DNA of 64,000 bases. Source: Stappia sediminis (GTDB taxonomy: Bacteria > Pseudomonadota > Alphaproteobacteria > Rhizobiales > Stappiaceae). The stretch lies in assembly GCF_009826895.1 (NCBI RefSeq), contig NZ_WUMV01000001.1:248001-312000 (forward strand), given 5' to 3'. Each line of letters opens with the position of its first letter. The stretch's first letter is position 1. The notes beneath the pieces were generated by a model that saw nothing but the letters and a program-made list of their open reading frames with translations, made no database searches and was not told the DNA's origin. The translations under genes were made by a program, and so were the position numbers. Positions 17,713 through 31,681 of this stretch are shown in pieces.

Positions 17713-19127
17713 AAATGCCGCAGGATATCGGCCCGGTCCATTTCGTCGGCATCGGCGGTATCGGCATGAGCGGCATCGCCGAGGTGCTGCATACGCTCGG
17801 CTATCCCGTACAGGGCTCGGACCTCAGCGAGAACGCCAACGTGGCACGCCTGCGAGAGCGCGGCATCAAGGTTTCCATCGGCCATGCGGCGGAAAACCTG
17901 GGCGATGCGCGCGTCGTGGTCGTCTCCTCGGCCGTGAAGGGCGACAATCCGGAGCTTCTGGCTGCGCGCGAGCGTTTTCTCCCCGTGGTGCGCCGCGCGG
18001 AGATGCTGGCCGAACTCATGCGCTTCAAGCAGGCGATCGCCATCGGCGGCACGCACGGCAAGACGACCACGACGTCGATGATCGCTGCACTTCTCGATGG
18101 CGGCGGACTTGATCCGACGGTGATCAACGGCGGTATCATCAACGCCTACGGCACGAATGCGCGCATGGGTGACGGCGACTGGATGGTTGTCGAAGCGGAT
18201 GAAAGCGACGGGACTTTCGTGAAGCTTCCGGCCGATATCGCGGTGGTCACCAACATCGACCCGGAGCATCTCGACCACTACGGCGATTTCGACAAGCTGC
18301 GCGCCGCATTCAAGCAGTTCGTGGAGAACGTGCCCTTTTACGGCTTCGCCGTGATGTGCGTCGACCACCCTGAGGTGCAGGCGCTTGTCGGCCGGGTCGT
18401 CGACCGCCAGGTGGTCACTTACGGGCAGAACCGGCAGGCGGATGTGCGTTTCTTCAACGTCAGGAGCGAGAGGGGCAACGCGATCTTCTCGATCGAGTTT
18501 CGCGACCGTGTGACCGGCGAGACGGAAACGATCGAAAGCCTGATGCTGCCGATGCCGGGGCTCCATAACGTCTCCAACGCGACGGCTGCGGCTGCGGTCG
18601 CCTGGAAGCTGGGCCTTTCGCCGGATGCGATTCGGCGCGGACTTGCCGGCTTCGGCGGCGTGAAGCGGCGCTTTACGCATACGGGCAGGGTCGGCGGCAT
18701 CGATATATTCGACGACTACGCCCACCATCCTGTGGAGATCCGAGCGGTCCTCTCCGCGGCCAGAGGCGCGGCGGAAGGCAAGATCACCGCAGTCGTGCAG
18801 CCGCATCGATATACGCGCCTGAAGAGCCTGTTCGACGAATTCTGCAGCTGCTTCAACGACGCCGACCATGTGATCGTCGCACCTGTCTATGCGGCGGGAG
18901 AAGCGCCGATAGAAGGTGCCGACAGCGCCGCCCTTGCCGAAGGTTTGCGCTCCCGCGGACACAGGAACGTCCATCTGATCGGCGACCAGCGCGAGCTTGC
19001 CCCAAAAGTGGCGGAGCTTGCCGCCGCCGGCGACTATGTCGTCTGCCTGGGCGCGGGGTCGATCAGTACCTGGGCGCATGCGCTTCCGCGCGAACTTGAA
19101 AGCCTGATGAGCGGGAGCCGCACATGA
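17709..19127 (+). CDS. murC: UDP-N-acetylmuramate--L-alanine ligase MurC
   Basis: The first Mur ligase of the pathway, 472 residues, joining L-Ala to UDP-MurNAc. [18 protein letters not shown] is the N-terminal dinucleotide-type fold; [14 protein letters not shown] is the ATP loop; EADESDGTF and [10 protein letters not shown] are further family motifs. It overlaps both neighbours by 4 bp, so murG, murC and murB are translationally coupled. Confidence 0.97.
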   Translation: MKMPQDIGPVHFVGIGGIGMSGIAEVLHTLGYPVQGSDLSENANVARLRERGIKVSIGHAAENLGDARVVVVSSAVKGDNPELLAARERFLPVVRRAEMLAELMRFKQAIAIGGTHGKTTTTSMIAALLDGGGLDPTVINGGIINAYGTNARMGDGDWMVVEADESDGTFVKLPADIAVVTNIDPEHLDHYGDFDKLRAAFKQFVENVPFYGFAVMCVDHPEVQALVGRVVDRQVVTYGQNRQADVRFFNVRSERGNAIFSIEFRDRVTGETETIESLMLPMPGLHNVSNATAAAAVAWKLGLSPDAIRRGLAGFGGVKRRFTHTGRVGGIDIFDDYAHHPVEIRAVLSAARGAAEGKITAVVQPHRYTRLKSLFDEFCSCFNDADHVIVAPVYAAGEAPIEGADSAALAEGLRSRGHRNVHLIGDQRELAPKVAELAAAGDYVVCLGAGSISTWAHALPRELESLMSGSRT

Positions 19128-20110
19128 GTTTTCCCGATCTCATCGCCGAGCGTGGTCTCGACGTTTCGGGCATTCGTGGCAAGCTGACGCCGAATCAGCC
19201 GCTTTCCGCCATCACGTGGCTTCGCGTCGGCGGACCCGCGCAACTTCTGTTCCAGCCCGCCGATACTGAAGATCTGGCGGCGTTCATGAAGCTCCTGCCG
19301 GAGGATATTCCCGTCCTGCCGGTCGGGCTCGGCTCCAACCTCCTCGTGCGTGATGGCGGCATTGCGGGGGTCGTGATCCGCTTGAGCGGGCGGGGCTTCG
19401 GGCAGGTGAATGTGGAGGGCGGGGGCGTTCTTCGTGCCGGCGCCGCCGTGCCTGACCGCAAGCTTGCCGAGGAAGCGGCAAAGGCGGGTATCGCCGGTTT
19501 CGCCTTTTATTCGGGCATTCCCGGCGCTCTCGGCGGCGCCTTGCGGATGAATGCCGGTGCGCATGGCGCTGAGACGAAAGATGTGATGATGGATCTGACG
19601 GGCGTGACCCGCAGGGGTGAAATCATCCATCTGAAAAACGCCGATCTCCATTATCGCTACCGCCACAGCGATGCGCCGTCCGACACGATTTTCACGGAAG
19701 CGGTGTTCAAGGGGCGCCCGGAGAGAAGCGAGGCTATCCGGGCGGAGATGGCCGCGGTCGTGGAACATCGCGAAAAAGCGCAGCCGATCCGCGAGAAAAC
19801 CGGGGGCTCGACGTTCAAGAACCCGCCCGGCTCATCCGCGTGGAAGGTCATCGACGCCGCCGGCTGCAGGGGACTGCAGATCGGCGGGGCGCGCATGTCC
19901 GACATGCATTGCAACTTCATGATCAACACGGGTGAGGCAACGGCAGAAGACCTGGAGCGCCTTGGCGAGACCGTGCGCGCCCGCGTTCTGGAGCATTCGG
20001 GCATCGAGCTGGAGTGGGAAATCAAGCGTCTCGGCCTTTTTCCCGAAGGCGTTTCGGTCGAGCCGTTCTGCGGACGGGAGAACGAGCGGGAAGGGGTAGC
20101 CCATGGCTGA
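19124..20110 (+). CDS. murB: UDP-N-acetylenolpyruvoylglucosamine reductase MurB
   Basis: An FAD enzyme of 328 residues that reduces the enolpyruvyl group to the lactyl group of MurNAc using NADPH. The FAD-binding part shows [10 protein letters not shown] and [35 protein letters not shown] and the catalytic [21 protein letters not shown] follow. A short extra tail ([14 protein letters not shown]) runs past the usual end and overlaps the ddl start by 8 bp. MurA is not in this window. Confidence 0.96.
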   Translation: MSFPDLIAERGLDVSGIRGKLTPNQPLSAITWLRVGGPAQLLFQPADTEDLAAFMKLLPEDIPVLPVGLGSNLLVRDGGIAGVVIRLSGRGFGQVNVEGGGVLRAGAAVPDRKLAEEAAKAGIAGFAFYSGIPGALGGALRMNAGAHGAETKDVMMDLTGVTRRGEIIHLKNADLHYRYRHSDAPSDTIFTEAVFKGRPERSEAIRAEMAAVVEHREKAQPIREKTGGSTFKNPPGSSAWKVIDAAGCRGLQIGGARMSDMHCNFMINTGEATAEDLERLGETVRARVLEHSGIELEWEIKRLGLFPEGVSVEPFCGRENEREGVAHG

Positions 20111-21035
20111 GCGAAAAAAGCATGTCGCAGTTCTCATGGGAGGCTGGTCTTCGGAGCGGCCGGTCAGCCTCAAGTCGGGTGAGGCCTGTGCCGCCGCGCT
20201 GGAACGCTCCGGATACGAGGTGACGCGGGTCGACGTCGACCGCGATGTCTCTCGCGTTTTGCAAGACCTGAAGCCCGATGTCGCCTTCAACGCGCTGCAC
20301 GGCCCCTATGGCGAGGACGGATGCATTCAGGGCGTTCTGGAGGTTCTCGGCATTCCCTACACGCATTCGGGTGTGGCGGCATCGGCGCTTGCCATGGACA
20401 AGGCGAAAGCCAAGGCGGTGATGAAGGCGGCCGGCATCCCCGTTGCCGAACACAAGGTCATCCACAGGCTTGAGGCGGCGAAAGCGCATGCAATCAAGCC
20501 GCCTTATGTGGCCAAACCCGTTAGGGAAGGCTCTTCTTTCGGTGTTTTGATCGTTCCGGACGACGCGCCCCACCCGCCGCAGCAGCTTTATGCCGACGAC
20601 TGGCCATATGGCGACATTGTGATGGTGGAGCGCTTTATCCCGGGCCGTGAGTTGACCTGCGCGGTGATGGGCAATGTCGCGCTTGGGGTCATCGAGGTGA
20701 TACCCGAAGGCCACGGCTTCTACGATTACGACGCTAAATACGCCCCCGGAGGGTCCCGGCACATTCTTCCTGCCGAAATTTCACCCTTTGTTTACCAAGA
20801 AGTACAGAAAATTACCCTCAAGGCGCATTTGTCCCTCGGCTGCGCCGGCGTCACCCGCGCGGACTTCCGCTACGACGACCGGCTGCACGGCACGGGGGAA
20901 CTCATCTGCCTTGAAGTCAATACGCAGCCCGGCATGACGGAAACCTCGCTCGTGCCGGAGATTGCAGCCCATGCGGGTCATTCGTTCGAAGAGCTCGTCA
21001 GTTGGATGGTGGAGGACGCAAGTTGCGGACGCTGA
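20103..21035 (+). CDS. ddl: D-alanine--D-alanine ligase
   Basis: An ATP-grasp ligase of 310 residues producing the D-Ala-D-Ala dipeptide that the MurF part of the upstream fusion consumes. [17 protein letters not shown] is the N-terminal substrate fold; [12 protein letters not shown] and [13 protein letters not shown] belong to the ATP-grasp domain; [14 protein letters not shown] holds metal and substrate residues. Size fits the DdlB type. ftsQ starts within its last codons. Confidence 0.96.
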   Translation: MAERKKHVAVLMGGWSSERPVSLKSGEACAAALERSGYEVTRVDVDRDVSRVLQDLKPDVAFNALHGPYGEDGCIQGVLEVLGIPYTHSGVAASALAMDKAKAKAVMKAAGIPVAEHKVIHRLEAAKAHAIKPPYVAKPVREGSSFGVLIVPDDAPHPPQQLYADDWPYGDIVMVERFIPGRELTCAVMGNVALGVIEVIPEGHGFYDYDAKYAPGGSRHILPAEISPFVYQEVQKITLKAHLSLGCAGVTRADFRYDDRLHGTGELICLEVNTQPGMTETSLVPEIAAHAGHSFEELVSWMVEDASCGR

Positions 21036-21934
21036 AGGGAAAACGCGGCAAGGATACCGTACTCCCGATCGAGGCGGAGCTCGCTCCGCGCGGTCGCGGC
21101 GTGGCGCGCCTGCACCGCCGTCCTGTGTGGCGGGCGGCCGGAATTCTTGCCGACCTTCCCGTGTGGGCCGGCACGGCGGGCGCACTCACCTTCCTCGGCG
21201 CGACCATCGCCTACGGTATCGCGCTCGGCGGCTATGGGACCATGGTGAGCGAATCGCTGACGGCAGCAGCCGGTTTCCGCGTCGAGGCGGTCAAGCTTTC
21301 CGGCCAGCGCGAGACCACCGAATTCCAGATCCTGGAAGCTCTGGAAATCCAGTCCGATTCGTCGCTGGTGCTGTTCGACGCGCAGGCGGCGCAAAAACGG
21401 CTCAGCGATATCTCGTGGGTGGAAAAGGCCTCCGTCCAGAAGCTTTATCCGGGCACCCTGCAGGTCAAGATCAAGGAGCGTGAACCCTTCGCGCTATGGC
21501 AGCGCGGCGACGTCATCTCCATTATCTCCAAGGACGGAAGGGTCATTACCGACGACGTGGATGGGCGATATGCCAATCTTCTGCTCGTCATCGGGCACGG
21601 GGCCCAACATCGCGTCGGTAACATCTTGCACGAACTCAAGGTCGTGCCGGAGCTGCGCTCCAGGGTACGTGCCGCGAGGCTGATCTCCGACAGGCGCTGG
21701 AACCTCGTTCTCGAAAACGGCATCACGATCCGCCTGCCGGAAACGGGTGTGGAAAAGGCGCTTCTCGACATCGCGAGGATGGACGCCGACAGCGGCCTGC
21801 TTTCGCGCGACATCGTCGCCGTCGACATGCGTCTCGACGACCGGGTGATCGTCAAGCTCAGCGACGGTGCGGCAGAGCGGCGCAAGGGTGTTGTCTCGCA
21901 ACGCCGCGGTGGCGCGAACGGAGCCGAGACATGA
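21023..21934 (+). CDS. ftsQ: Cell division protein FtsQ
   Basis: A bitopic divisome protein of 303 residues. A basic cytoplasmic tail is followed by one membrane helix (about residues 45-70), a POTRA domain (about 80-150, beginning FRVEAVKLSGQ and including ISWVEKASVQKLYP) and the FtsQ/DivIB beta domain. I chose the TTG at 21023, overlapping the end of ddl, because GGAGGA at 21009-21014 is 8 bp upstream. A TTG at 21002 is in frame but has no ribosome site. Its end overlaps ftsA by 4 bp. Confidence 0.93.
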   Translation: MRTLKGKRGKDTVLPIEAELAPRGRGVARLHRRPVWRAAGILADLPVWAGTAGALTFLGATIAYGIALGGYGTMVSESLTAAAGFRVEAVKLSGQRETTEFQILEALEIQSDSSLVLFDAQAAQKRLSDISWVEKASVQKLYPGTLQVKIKEREPFALWQRGDVISIISKDGRVITDDVDGRYANLLLVIGHGAQHRVGNILHELKVVPELRSRVRAARLISDRRWNLVLENGITIRLPETGVEKALLDIARMDADSGLLSRDIVAVDMRLDDRVIVKLSDGAAERRKGVVSQRRGGANGAET

Positions 21935-23250
21935 CGTCCGCTTCGTCGATCTACCTGCCGCGCATGCGTCCGCTGCCGACGCGGCGATCGGTCATCGTCT
22001 CGGTGCTCGACATCGGTTCGACCAAGATCTGCTGCCTGATCGCCAAGCTGACCCCGCGCGAGGAAAGCGAGGTCATGCCCGGGCGCACTCACGCGATCGA
22101 GGTGCTTGGCTATGGCTATCAGCGCTCGCGCGGCATCAAGAGCGGCGTCGTCATCGACATGGATGCCGCCGAACATGCGATCCGCCTTGCCGTCGACAAT
22201 GCCGAGCGCATGGCCGGCGTCACCGTCGAAAGCCTGATCGCGAACGTCAGCTGCGGCCGGCTGAAGAGCGAAATCTTCTCTGCCGGCGTCGAGATGGTTT
22301 CCGAATCCGTCTCGGAATCCGACATCCAGCGCGTACTCGCTGCCGGTTCCGCGCATAGTGTCGCGGAAGGCCGCGCGGTGATGCATGCGCTGCCGATCTC
22401 CTATGCGCTCGACGGCAACCGCGGCATTCGCGATCCGCGCGGCATGATGGGCCATCGCCTCGGCGTGGATATGCAGGTGATCACCGCGGAAGTGCCGCCG
22501 GTTCGCAATCTGGAGCTCTGCGTCAACCGGGGCCACCTGAGCGTGGAGACCATGGTCGCGACGCCTTACGCGAGCGGCCTTGCGACGCTGGTCGACGACG
22601 AGGCGGAGCTTGGCGTGGCCTGTGTCGACATGGGCGGGGGTACCACGACGCTTTCGATCTTCGTGGACGGTCAGATGGTGCATCTGGATGCGCTTGCCGT
22701 TGGCGGGCACCACGTGACGATGGATATCGCGCGTGCGCTTTCGACCCGCCTTCAGGATGCGGAGCGCATCAAGACGCTGCAGGGCTCGGCCCTGCCGAGT
22801 TCGGCGGATGACCGAGATTTCATCACCGTCCCTCCGGTCGACGCGGAGACGGACCTTCCCAACCAGATCCCGCGCTCCATGCTGACTCGCGTGATCAGGC
22901 CGAGGATTGAGGAGATTCTGGAACTTGTGCGCGATCGCCTGGCCGCTTCCGGTTTTGCCGGGCGGGTGGGAAAGCGCGTCGTGCTTACGGGAGGCGCCAG
23001 CCAGCTCACCGGATTGAGCGAGGTTGCGCGGCGCATTCTCGGACGCAACGTGCGGCTTGGACGGCCGCTCGGCATCGCAGGCTTGCCGGAGGCGGCGAAA
23101 GGCCCTGCCTTCGCAGCTTCCGTGGGTCTGCTCATCTACCCCCAGGTTGCCCAGATCGAACAATTCGAACCAAGAACGCTGGGTCGCCGCTGGGGCCTTG
23201 GCTCGGGCTATCTGGCCCGCGTCGGGCAATGGATCAGGGAGAGTTTCTAA
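21931..23250 (+). CDS. ftsA: Cell division protein FtsA, actin-like membrane anchor of FtsZ
   Basis: An actin-fold ATPase of 439 residues that tethers FtsZ filaments to the membrane. Phosphate-binding motifs are LDIGSTKICCLIAKL and VDMGGGTTTLSIF; LTGGASQLTGL is the adenosine motif. The C-terminal ARVGQWIRESF is the expected amphipathic membrane-targeting helix. The stop codon is followed directly by a stable hairpin and a 108-bp leader before ftsZ. Confidence 0.96.
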   Translation: MTSASSIYLPRMRPLPTRRSVIVSVLDIGSTKICCLIAKLTPREESEVMPGRTHAIEVLGYGYQRSRGIKSGVVIDMDAAEHAIRLAVDNAERMAGVTVESLIANVSCGRLKSEIFSAGVEMVSESVSESDIQRVLAAGSAHSVAEGRAVMHALPISYALDGNRGIRDPRGMMGHRLGVDMQVITAEVPPVRNLELCVNRGHLSVETMVATPYASGLATLVDDEAELGVACVDMGGGTTTLSIFVDGQMVHLDALAVGGHHVTMDIARALSTRLQDAERIKTLQGSALPSSADDRDFITVPPVDAETDLPNQIPRSMLTRVIRPRIEEILELVRDRLAASGFAGRVGKRVVLTGGASQLTGLSEVARRILGRNVRLGRPLGIAGLPEAAKGPAFAASVGLLIYPQVAQIEQFEPRTLGRRWGLGSGYLARVGQWIRESF

Positions 23251-23293
23251 GGCGGGTATTCCGCCTTGGGCAGGAGTAGTCCGGTACGCCGGA
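23249..23293 (+). promoter_or_regulatory. Two consecutive perfect hairpins in the ftsA-ftsZ spacer
   Basis: AAGGCGG (23249-23255) pairs with CCGCCTT (23261-23267), starting inside the ftsA stop codon. TCCGG (23280-23284) pairs with CCGGA (23289-23293). Neither is followed by a T run. They could be RNA processing or stability elements that set FtsZ expression apart from the rest of the operon; this role is inference. Confidence 0.4.
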
Positions 23294-23358
23294 ATGATTT
23301 GGATACGAGGGAAATTAGGGCTTTCGAGAGGAAGTCCGGAAGGGGTCGCGAGGAAATT

Positions 23359-25155
23359 ATGACCATCAACTTGCAAATGCCCGACATTCAGGAGCTGAAG
23401 CCACGCATAACGGTCTTCGGCGTCGGCGGCGCGGGCGGAAACGCCGTCAACAACATGATCCAGGCAGGCCTTCAGGGTTGCGACTTCGTGGTCGCCAACA
23501 CCGATGCGCAGGCTCTTGCCACCAACCACGCCGAACGGGTCGTCCAGATGGGCGTCGCGGTGACCGAGGGTCTCGGCGCCGGTTCCCAGCCCGACGTGGG
23601 CGCGGCGGCCGCGGAAGAGGTGATCGACGAGATCAACGATCATCTGGCCGGTTCGCACATGGTTTTCATCACCGCCGGCATGGGCGGCGGTACGGGCACG
23701 GGTGCTGCGCCCGTCATTGCGCGCGCCGCGCGCGAGAAGGGCATTCTGACCGTCGGCGTCGTCACCAAGCCGTTTCAGTTCGAAGGCGCGCGGCGCATGC
23801 GTGTTGCCGATTCCGGCATCGAGGAGCTGCAGCAGAATGTCGATACGCTGATCGTCATTCCAAACCAGAACCTGTTCCGCATCGCCAATGCGCAGACGAC
23901 CTTCGCCGATGCCTTCGCGATGGCTGACCAGGTGCTCTATTCGGGCGTTGCCTGCATCACCGACCTGATGGTGAAGGAAGGCCTCATCAACCTCGATTTC
24001 GCCGACGTGCGCTCGATCATGCGCGGCATGGGCAAGGCGATGATGGGCACCGGGGAGGCGTCGGGCGACAATCGTGCCATGCAGGCGGCGGAAGCCGCAA
24101 TTGCCAACCCCCTCCTCGATGAGACTTCGATGATGGGTGCAAGGGGCCTTTTGATCTCCATCACCGGCGGCAACGACCTCACCCTCTTCGAGGTCGACGA
24201 GGCGGCAACCCGCATCCGCGAGGAGGTGGACCCGGACGCCAACATAATCATGGGTGCCACCTTCGACGAGAGCCTGGACGGTATCATCCGCGTTTCCGTC
24301 GTCGCCACCGGCATCGACAAGGTCGCAAGTGAAATTTCATCGCCGGCCGAGGCTCGCGTTGCCGAGATTACCGAGCGCTTGCAGGAACAGCCGAAGCCCG
24401 CGGCGCCGCGCACGGCGGCACCGCACCGTCCCGCCGTCACCGCCAAGGCGGTCGAAACGCTGGAGCGCGAGCTCGAGATCGGCGAACCGGAAGGAGTTGC
24501 GGCCTCGACCGATCCTGCTGTCGAGATCAAGCCGTTCAAGCCAGCGCCCGAAATGATGGAAGACGAACCCTCCACGATCGAGGAAATCGAGGAGGAGATG
24601 TCGCAGCCCGCTCCCGAGGCAGCGCAGCCGGCTCCCTATATTCCGCCGGTTGCCGAGAATGCGGAAGGACCGGTGCATATCCCGAGCATCGAGGATTTCC
24701 CGCCGGTGGCCCAGCGCGAAATGCGCGCTCATGAAGGCGAGGCCGATCATCACGACGACCACGAGTATCATGAGGACCGCCGCCCGATGAGCCTGCTGCG
24801 CCGACTGGCGAGCGGCCTGTCGCGCCGCGAGGAGCATCACGAAGAAGACGAGCGGCCTGAAATGCCGGTCGAACCTCGCATGGCCGATAATGCGCGCCAT
24901 GCCCAGGCCGCTCGGGCGCCTGCACGCCCGCAGCCCGCCGCCCAGGCGCCTGCGGGCCAGCCTGCCGCCGCGCGCCAGCCACAGGCCGCGCAGGCACGGC
25001 CCGTGGCACCGCGCCCAGCCCAGCCGCAGCGCCCGCAGACCCAGGGGGCAAGCGGCCAGCTCGACACGACGGGTCGTCCGGCGCCGCAGCCGCGCCCGAT
25101 GTCGGAAGAGGACCAGCTGGAGATTCCAGCGTTCCTGCGCCGGCAGGCGAACTGA
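23359..25155 (+). CDS. ftsZ: Cell division protein FtsZ with long charged C-terminal linker
   Basis: The tubulin-like GTPase that forms the Z ring, 598 residues. The GTP-binding loop [11 protein letters not shown] and the NTDAQAL segment are intact; the globular core ends near residue 320. The remaining about 270 residues are a Pro/Ala/Glu-rich linker with acidic-histidine patches ([12 protein letters not shown] and REEHHEEDE) and an Ala/Pro/Gln-rich part. The end, [12 protein letters not shown], is the conserved peptide that binds FtsA and other partners. Long linkers are usual for alphaproteobacterial FtsZ. The ATG at 23359 follows GAGGAAATT; the frame is open further upstream without family similarity. 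Confidence 0.96.
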   Translation: MTINLQMPDIQELKPRITVFGVGGAGGNAVNNMIQAGLQGCDFVVANTDAQALATNHAERVVQMGVAVTEGLGAGSQPDVGAAAAEEVIDEINDHLAGSHMVFITAGMGGGTGTGAAPVIARAAREKGILTVGVVTKPFQFEGARRMRVADSGIEELQQNVDTLIVIPNQNLFRIANAQTTFADAFAMADQVLYSGVACITDLMVKEGLINLDFADVRSIMRGMGKAMMGTGEASGDNRAMQAAEAAIANPLLDETSMMGARGLLISITGGNDLTLFEVDEAATRIREEVDPDANIIMGATFDESLDGIIRVSVVATGIDKVASEISSPAEARVAEITERLQEQPKPAAPRTAAPHRPAVTAKAVETLERELEIGEPEGVAASTDPAVEIKPFKPAPEMMEDEPSTIEEIEEEMSQPAPEAAQPAPYIPPVAENAEGPVHIPSIEDFPPVAQREMRAHEGEADHHDDHEYHEDRRPMSLLRRLASGLSRREEHHEEDERPEMPVEPRMADNARHAQAARAPARPQPAAQAPAGQPAAARQPQAAQARPVAPRPAQPQRPQTQGASGQLDTTGRPAPQPRPMSEEDQLEIPAFLRRQAN

Positions 25156-25182
25156 TAGCGCTCCCTCGCGCCCCTCGGTGGC

Positions 25183-25203
25183 GGCCCGGAAACATTCCGG
25201 GCC
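25183..25203 (+). terminator. Strong hairpin after ftsZ
   Basis: GGCCCGGAA (25183-25191) pairs perfectly with TTCCGGGCC (25195-25203) around a 3-nt loop, 28 bp after the ftsZ stop. No T run follows immediately, but TTCTTTTATAA lies about 26 bp later. It most likely ends or protects the dcw transcript. Confidence 0.55.
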
Positions 25204-25487
25204 GTCTGCCGTTAGGACAAATAAAATTCTTTTATAAATTCAATGACTTGCGACGTCCGTAAGCGTTACAAACCGTAACAAAGCTTTATTTCCCGAATTC
25301 ACCTGCATGCCTGTATGTTGGCATACGAATTCGAAGCATTAACCGAATCAATACGTTAACGGTTGATTGCGGTGGGTGCTCGATCCTCTCGTTGAACATC
25401 TCGCGGTCTTGAGCCGGCGCAACCGACAGCTAACGACATGCGCTCCCGGTTCGATCGCGAAACAGCAGGCGATACAGGCAATAAAAG
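25204..25487 (+). promoter_or_regulatory. AT-rich lpxC upstream region with nested palindrome
   Basis: This gene-free 284 bp is clearly AT-richer than its surroundings and presumably carries the lpxC promoter. It contains a nested inverted repeat at 25295-25332: outer GAATTC (25295-25300 and 25327-25332) and inner ATGCC (25307-25311) with GGCAT (25320-25324). Near-repeats TTACAAACC and GTAACAAAG precede it at about 25266-25283. I found no clear -35/-10 pair and no full CtrA-type TTAA-N7-TTAA site. Confidence 0.45.
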
Positions 25488-26444
25488 ATGGTGCAGCGCT
25501 TGGACCGGCAGAAGACGATAGCCGAACCGATCACCCTGAAGGGTATCGGAGTCCATTCGGGAGACCCGGCCTGCGTCAGTCTCTATCCCGCGGAAGCCGG
25601 CTCGGGCATCGTCTTTCAGGGCAGGGATGCCGCGCGTGGACGCGATATCGAAATTCCCGCCCATTGGAAGAGCGTGAGCGCGACATCGCTCTGCACGGTT
25701 CTGGGTGATCCCGGGGCCGGTGGCGTTGCCACGGTGGAACACCTCATGGCTGCGCTTCGCGGTCTTGGCGTGGACAATGTGACCGTCGAAATGGACGGTC
25801 CGGAAATGCCGATCATGGATGGTTCGTCCGCGGCATTCGTCGAAGCCATCGACAGTGTGGGCCTGAAGTCGCTGGCGGCGTCGCGCCGCTATATCAAGAT
25901 CATGAAACCTGTCCGCATCGCCAGTGGCGATGCGTGGTGCGAGCTGCTGCCCTATGACGGGACGCGCTTTGAAGTAACGATCGACTTTCCGTCCGCGGCG
26001 ATCGGCTGCCAGAGCATCGACCTGGACCTTACGCCGAATGTTTTTCGCCGGGAACTTGCGCGCGCACGCACCTTCGGCTCCGTGTCCGATGTCGAAAAAT
26101 TGTGGGCGAACGGCTTCGCGCTCGGTTCCTCGCTCGAGAATTCGGTGGCGATCGCGGATGACAAGGTCGTCAATCCGGAAGGCACTCGCTGGCCGGATGA
26201 ATTCGTTCGTCACAAGACGCTCGACGCGGTTGGCGATCTGGCGTTGGCCGGACTGCCGATCCTCGGCCACTTCCGGTCCTACAAGGGCGGGCACCGCATG
26301 AACCATGCGATTCTCGTCGAGCTTTTCGAGAATGCGGGCCAGGGCGCCTTCCAGATAGCCGTTGCTCCTCAGGTGCGCGAGATCGGCTCGGCGGAGCTCG
26401 TAAGCGGGTTATCCGCTGCGGCATTTGGGCCTAACGTTTCCTGA
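25488..26444 (+). CDS. lpxC: UDP-3-O-acyl-N-acetylglucosamine deacetylase LpxC
   Basis: A zinc deacetylase of 318 residues catalysing the committed step of lipid A synthesis. Motifs include ITLKGIGVHSG at the start, ATVEHLMAAL with zinc-binding His85, MDGSSAAFVEAI, and HKTLDAVGDLALAG, which supplies the second His and the Asp zinc ligands. GHFRSYKGGHRMNHAI near the end carries the catalytic His. It has its own upstream region, so it may be transcribed independently of ftsZ. Confidence 0.97.
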   Translation: MVQRLDRQKTIAEPITLKGIGVHSGDPACVSLYPAEAGSGIVFQGRDAARGRDIEIPAHWKSVSATSLCTVLGDPGAGGVATVEHLMAALRGLGVDNVTVEMDGPEMPIMDGSSAAFVEAIDSVGLKSLAASRRYIKIMKPVRIASGDAWCELLPYDGTRFEVTIDFPSAAIGCQSIDLDLTPNVFRRELARARTFGSVSDVEKLWANGFALGSSLENSVAIADDKVVNPEGTRWPDEFVRHKTLDAVGDLALAGLPILGHFRSYKGGHRMNHAILVELFENAGQGAFQIAVAPQVREIGSAELVSGLSAAAFGPNVS

Positions 26445-26623
26445 AATCGACCGCACGCCACCGCGATATGGGCCGCGGCCACAAAATTGCTTCAAACCTT
26501 TTGCACAGGACGTGGCGAACCGTTCCGTTATCCGCTACAAGCGTTGCGGCCGCGACATCCATCGGGTCGTGGATCGACCGGCATAATACGAAGCGGCGCG
26601 CAGCTTCGAGTGGAGACGCTAGA

Positions 26624-26736
26624 GCGCTTTTCGATCAGATGGTTCCACCTGATCGAAGGGAAATCGCTCCGGTATCACTGTGTCGAAGCATATTTTCGTC
26701 GCCGACGCGTCTCCGCCTTGGCGGAATATGCTTTAA
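26624..26736. repeat. Composite palindromic intergenic repeat, copy 1
   Basis: Two palindromes in tandem. The first runs from GAGCGCTTTTCGATCAG to CTGATCGAAGGGAAATCGCTC (26622-26669), with CGATCAG/CTGATCG arms. The second is AAGCATATT (26686-26694) with AATATGCTT (26725-26733), enclosing GTCGCC and TTGGCGG. The second half matches copy 2 at 38020-38112 in reverse orientation. It lies between lpxC and bamD, inside a 313-bp space with no gene; the rest of that space shows nothing recognisable. The architecture resembles rhizobial palindromic units such as RIME, but I cannot assign a named family. Confidence 0.65.
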
Positions 26737-26757
26737 GCGTGCAGGGAGTTTGGAAAC

Positions 26758-27636
26758 GTGCATCCGGAACGACGCGACATGAATGATCTTCGCCGCCATG
26801 CCAGCAAACGGTGTTTCCGCGGCATTGCGCGCGCAGGCATGTTCGTGGCGCTGCTTGGCCTTGCGGCTTGCTCGTCGACGTCGGATGATGCCGATCTCGC
26901 AACGACCGACATTCCTGCCGAAGAGTTGTACAATCAGGGCCTGGCGCTGCGTAACGAAGGCCGCTTCCGCGAAGCTTCGGATAAATTCGCCGAACTCGAC
27001 AGATATTATCCCTATTCCGAGTACGCGCGTAAGTCGCTTATCAATGTGGCTTATGTGAACTACAGCCGCAGCAAATATCCCGAAGCGATCAATGCCGCGA
27101 AGCGCTTTACCACGCTTTATCCCGGCAATCCCGATTCAGCTTATGCGCTCTACATAATCGGGCAGTCGTATTTCAAGCAGATCCCGGATGTGACGCGGGA
27201 CCAGCAAAACACGCAGCGCGCGCTTTCGGCCTTTGGCGAGTTGGTCCAGCGCTTCCCCGATTCCGAATATGCAAGCGATGCTGAAACAAAGATCCGCGCG
27301 ACGGAAGACCAGCTTGCCGGCAAGGAAATGGAAGTCGGCCGCTATTACCTGAAGCGCGACAACTACGTTGCCGCGATCAACCGCTTCAAGCTGGTCGTGC
27401 TCAATTACCAGACGACCCGGCACATCGAGGAAGCGTTGTTCCGGCTGGTGGAAAGCTACTACGCGCTTGGCGTGATCAACGAGGCGCAGACGGCAGCCGC
27501 CGTGCTTGGCCACAATTACCCCGACAGCCAATGGTACAAGGATGCCTACAACCTGCTGCAGACCGGCGGCTATTCGCCCGAGAGCGACGGCGGGAGCTGG
27601 ATCAGCAACGCGTTCAAGGGCATCAACGTCCTGTAA
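26758..27636 (+). CDS. bamD: Outer membrane assembly lipoprotein BamD
   Basis: A lipoprotein of 292 residues, part of the BAM complex that inserts beta-barrel proteins. The signal peptide ends in a good lipobox (GLAACSS, Cys at about 38). Several TPR repeats follow, starting at ELYNQGLALRNEGRFREASDKF; the YPYSEYARKSL and RFPDSEYASDA segments are typical. The GTG at 26758 has GGGAG 9 bp upstream; ATG 26779 is an alternative that would shorten the signal by 7 residues. Confidence 0.94.
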   Translation: MHPERRDMNDLRRHASKRCFRGIARAGMFVALLGLAACSSTSDDADLATTDIPAEELYNQGLALRNEGRFREASDKFAELDRYYPYSEYARKSLINVAYVNYSRSKYPEAINAAKRFTTLYPGNPDSAYALYIIGQSYFKQIPDVTRDQQNTQRALSAFGELVQRFPDSEYASDAETKIRATEDQLAGKEMEVGRYYLKRDNYVAAINRFKLVVLNYQTTRHIEEALFRLVESYYALGVINEAQTAAAVLGHNYPDSQWYKDAYNLLQTGGYSPESDGGSWISNAFKGINVL

Positions 27637-27723
27637 GCCCGTGCCACGCGGGATTGGGCTCGCGTGTGGCGCGGAATCCAAGTATCAATTGATCTGGTTC
27701 TTGTCCCAGCGAATCACTCCTGG

Positions 27724-31681
<3,958 letters not shown>

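Noticed and set aside
21445-23658. A 737-codon minus-strand frame opposite ftsQ, ftsA and ftsZ
   Set aside because: Crosses three well-identified genes; no recognisable domain.
25335-25365. Possible CtrA site (two TTAA motifs) before lpxC
   Set aside because: The two TTAA are 13 bp apart, not 7, so the full CtrA consensus is not met.
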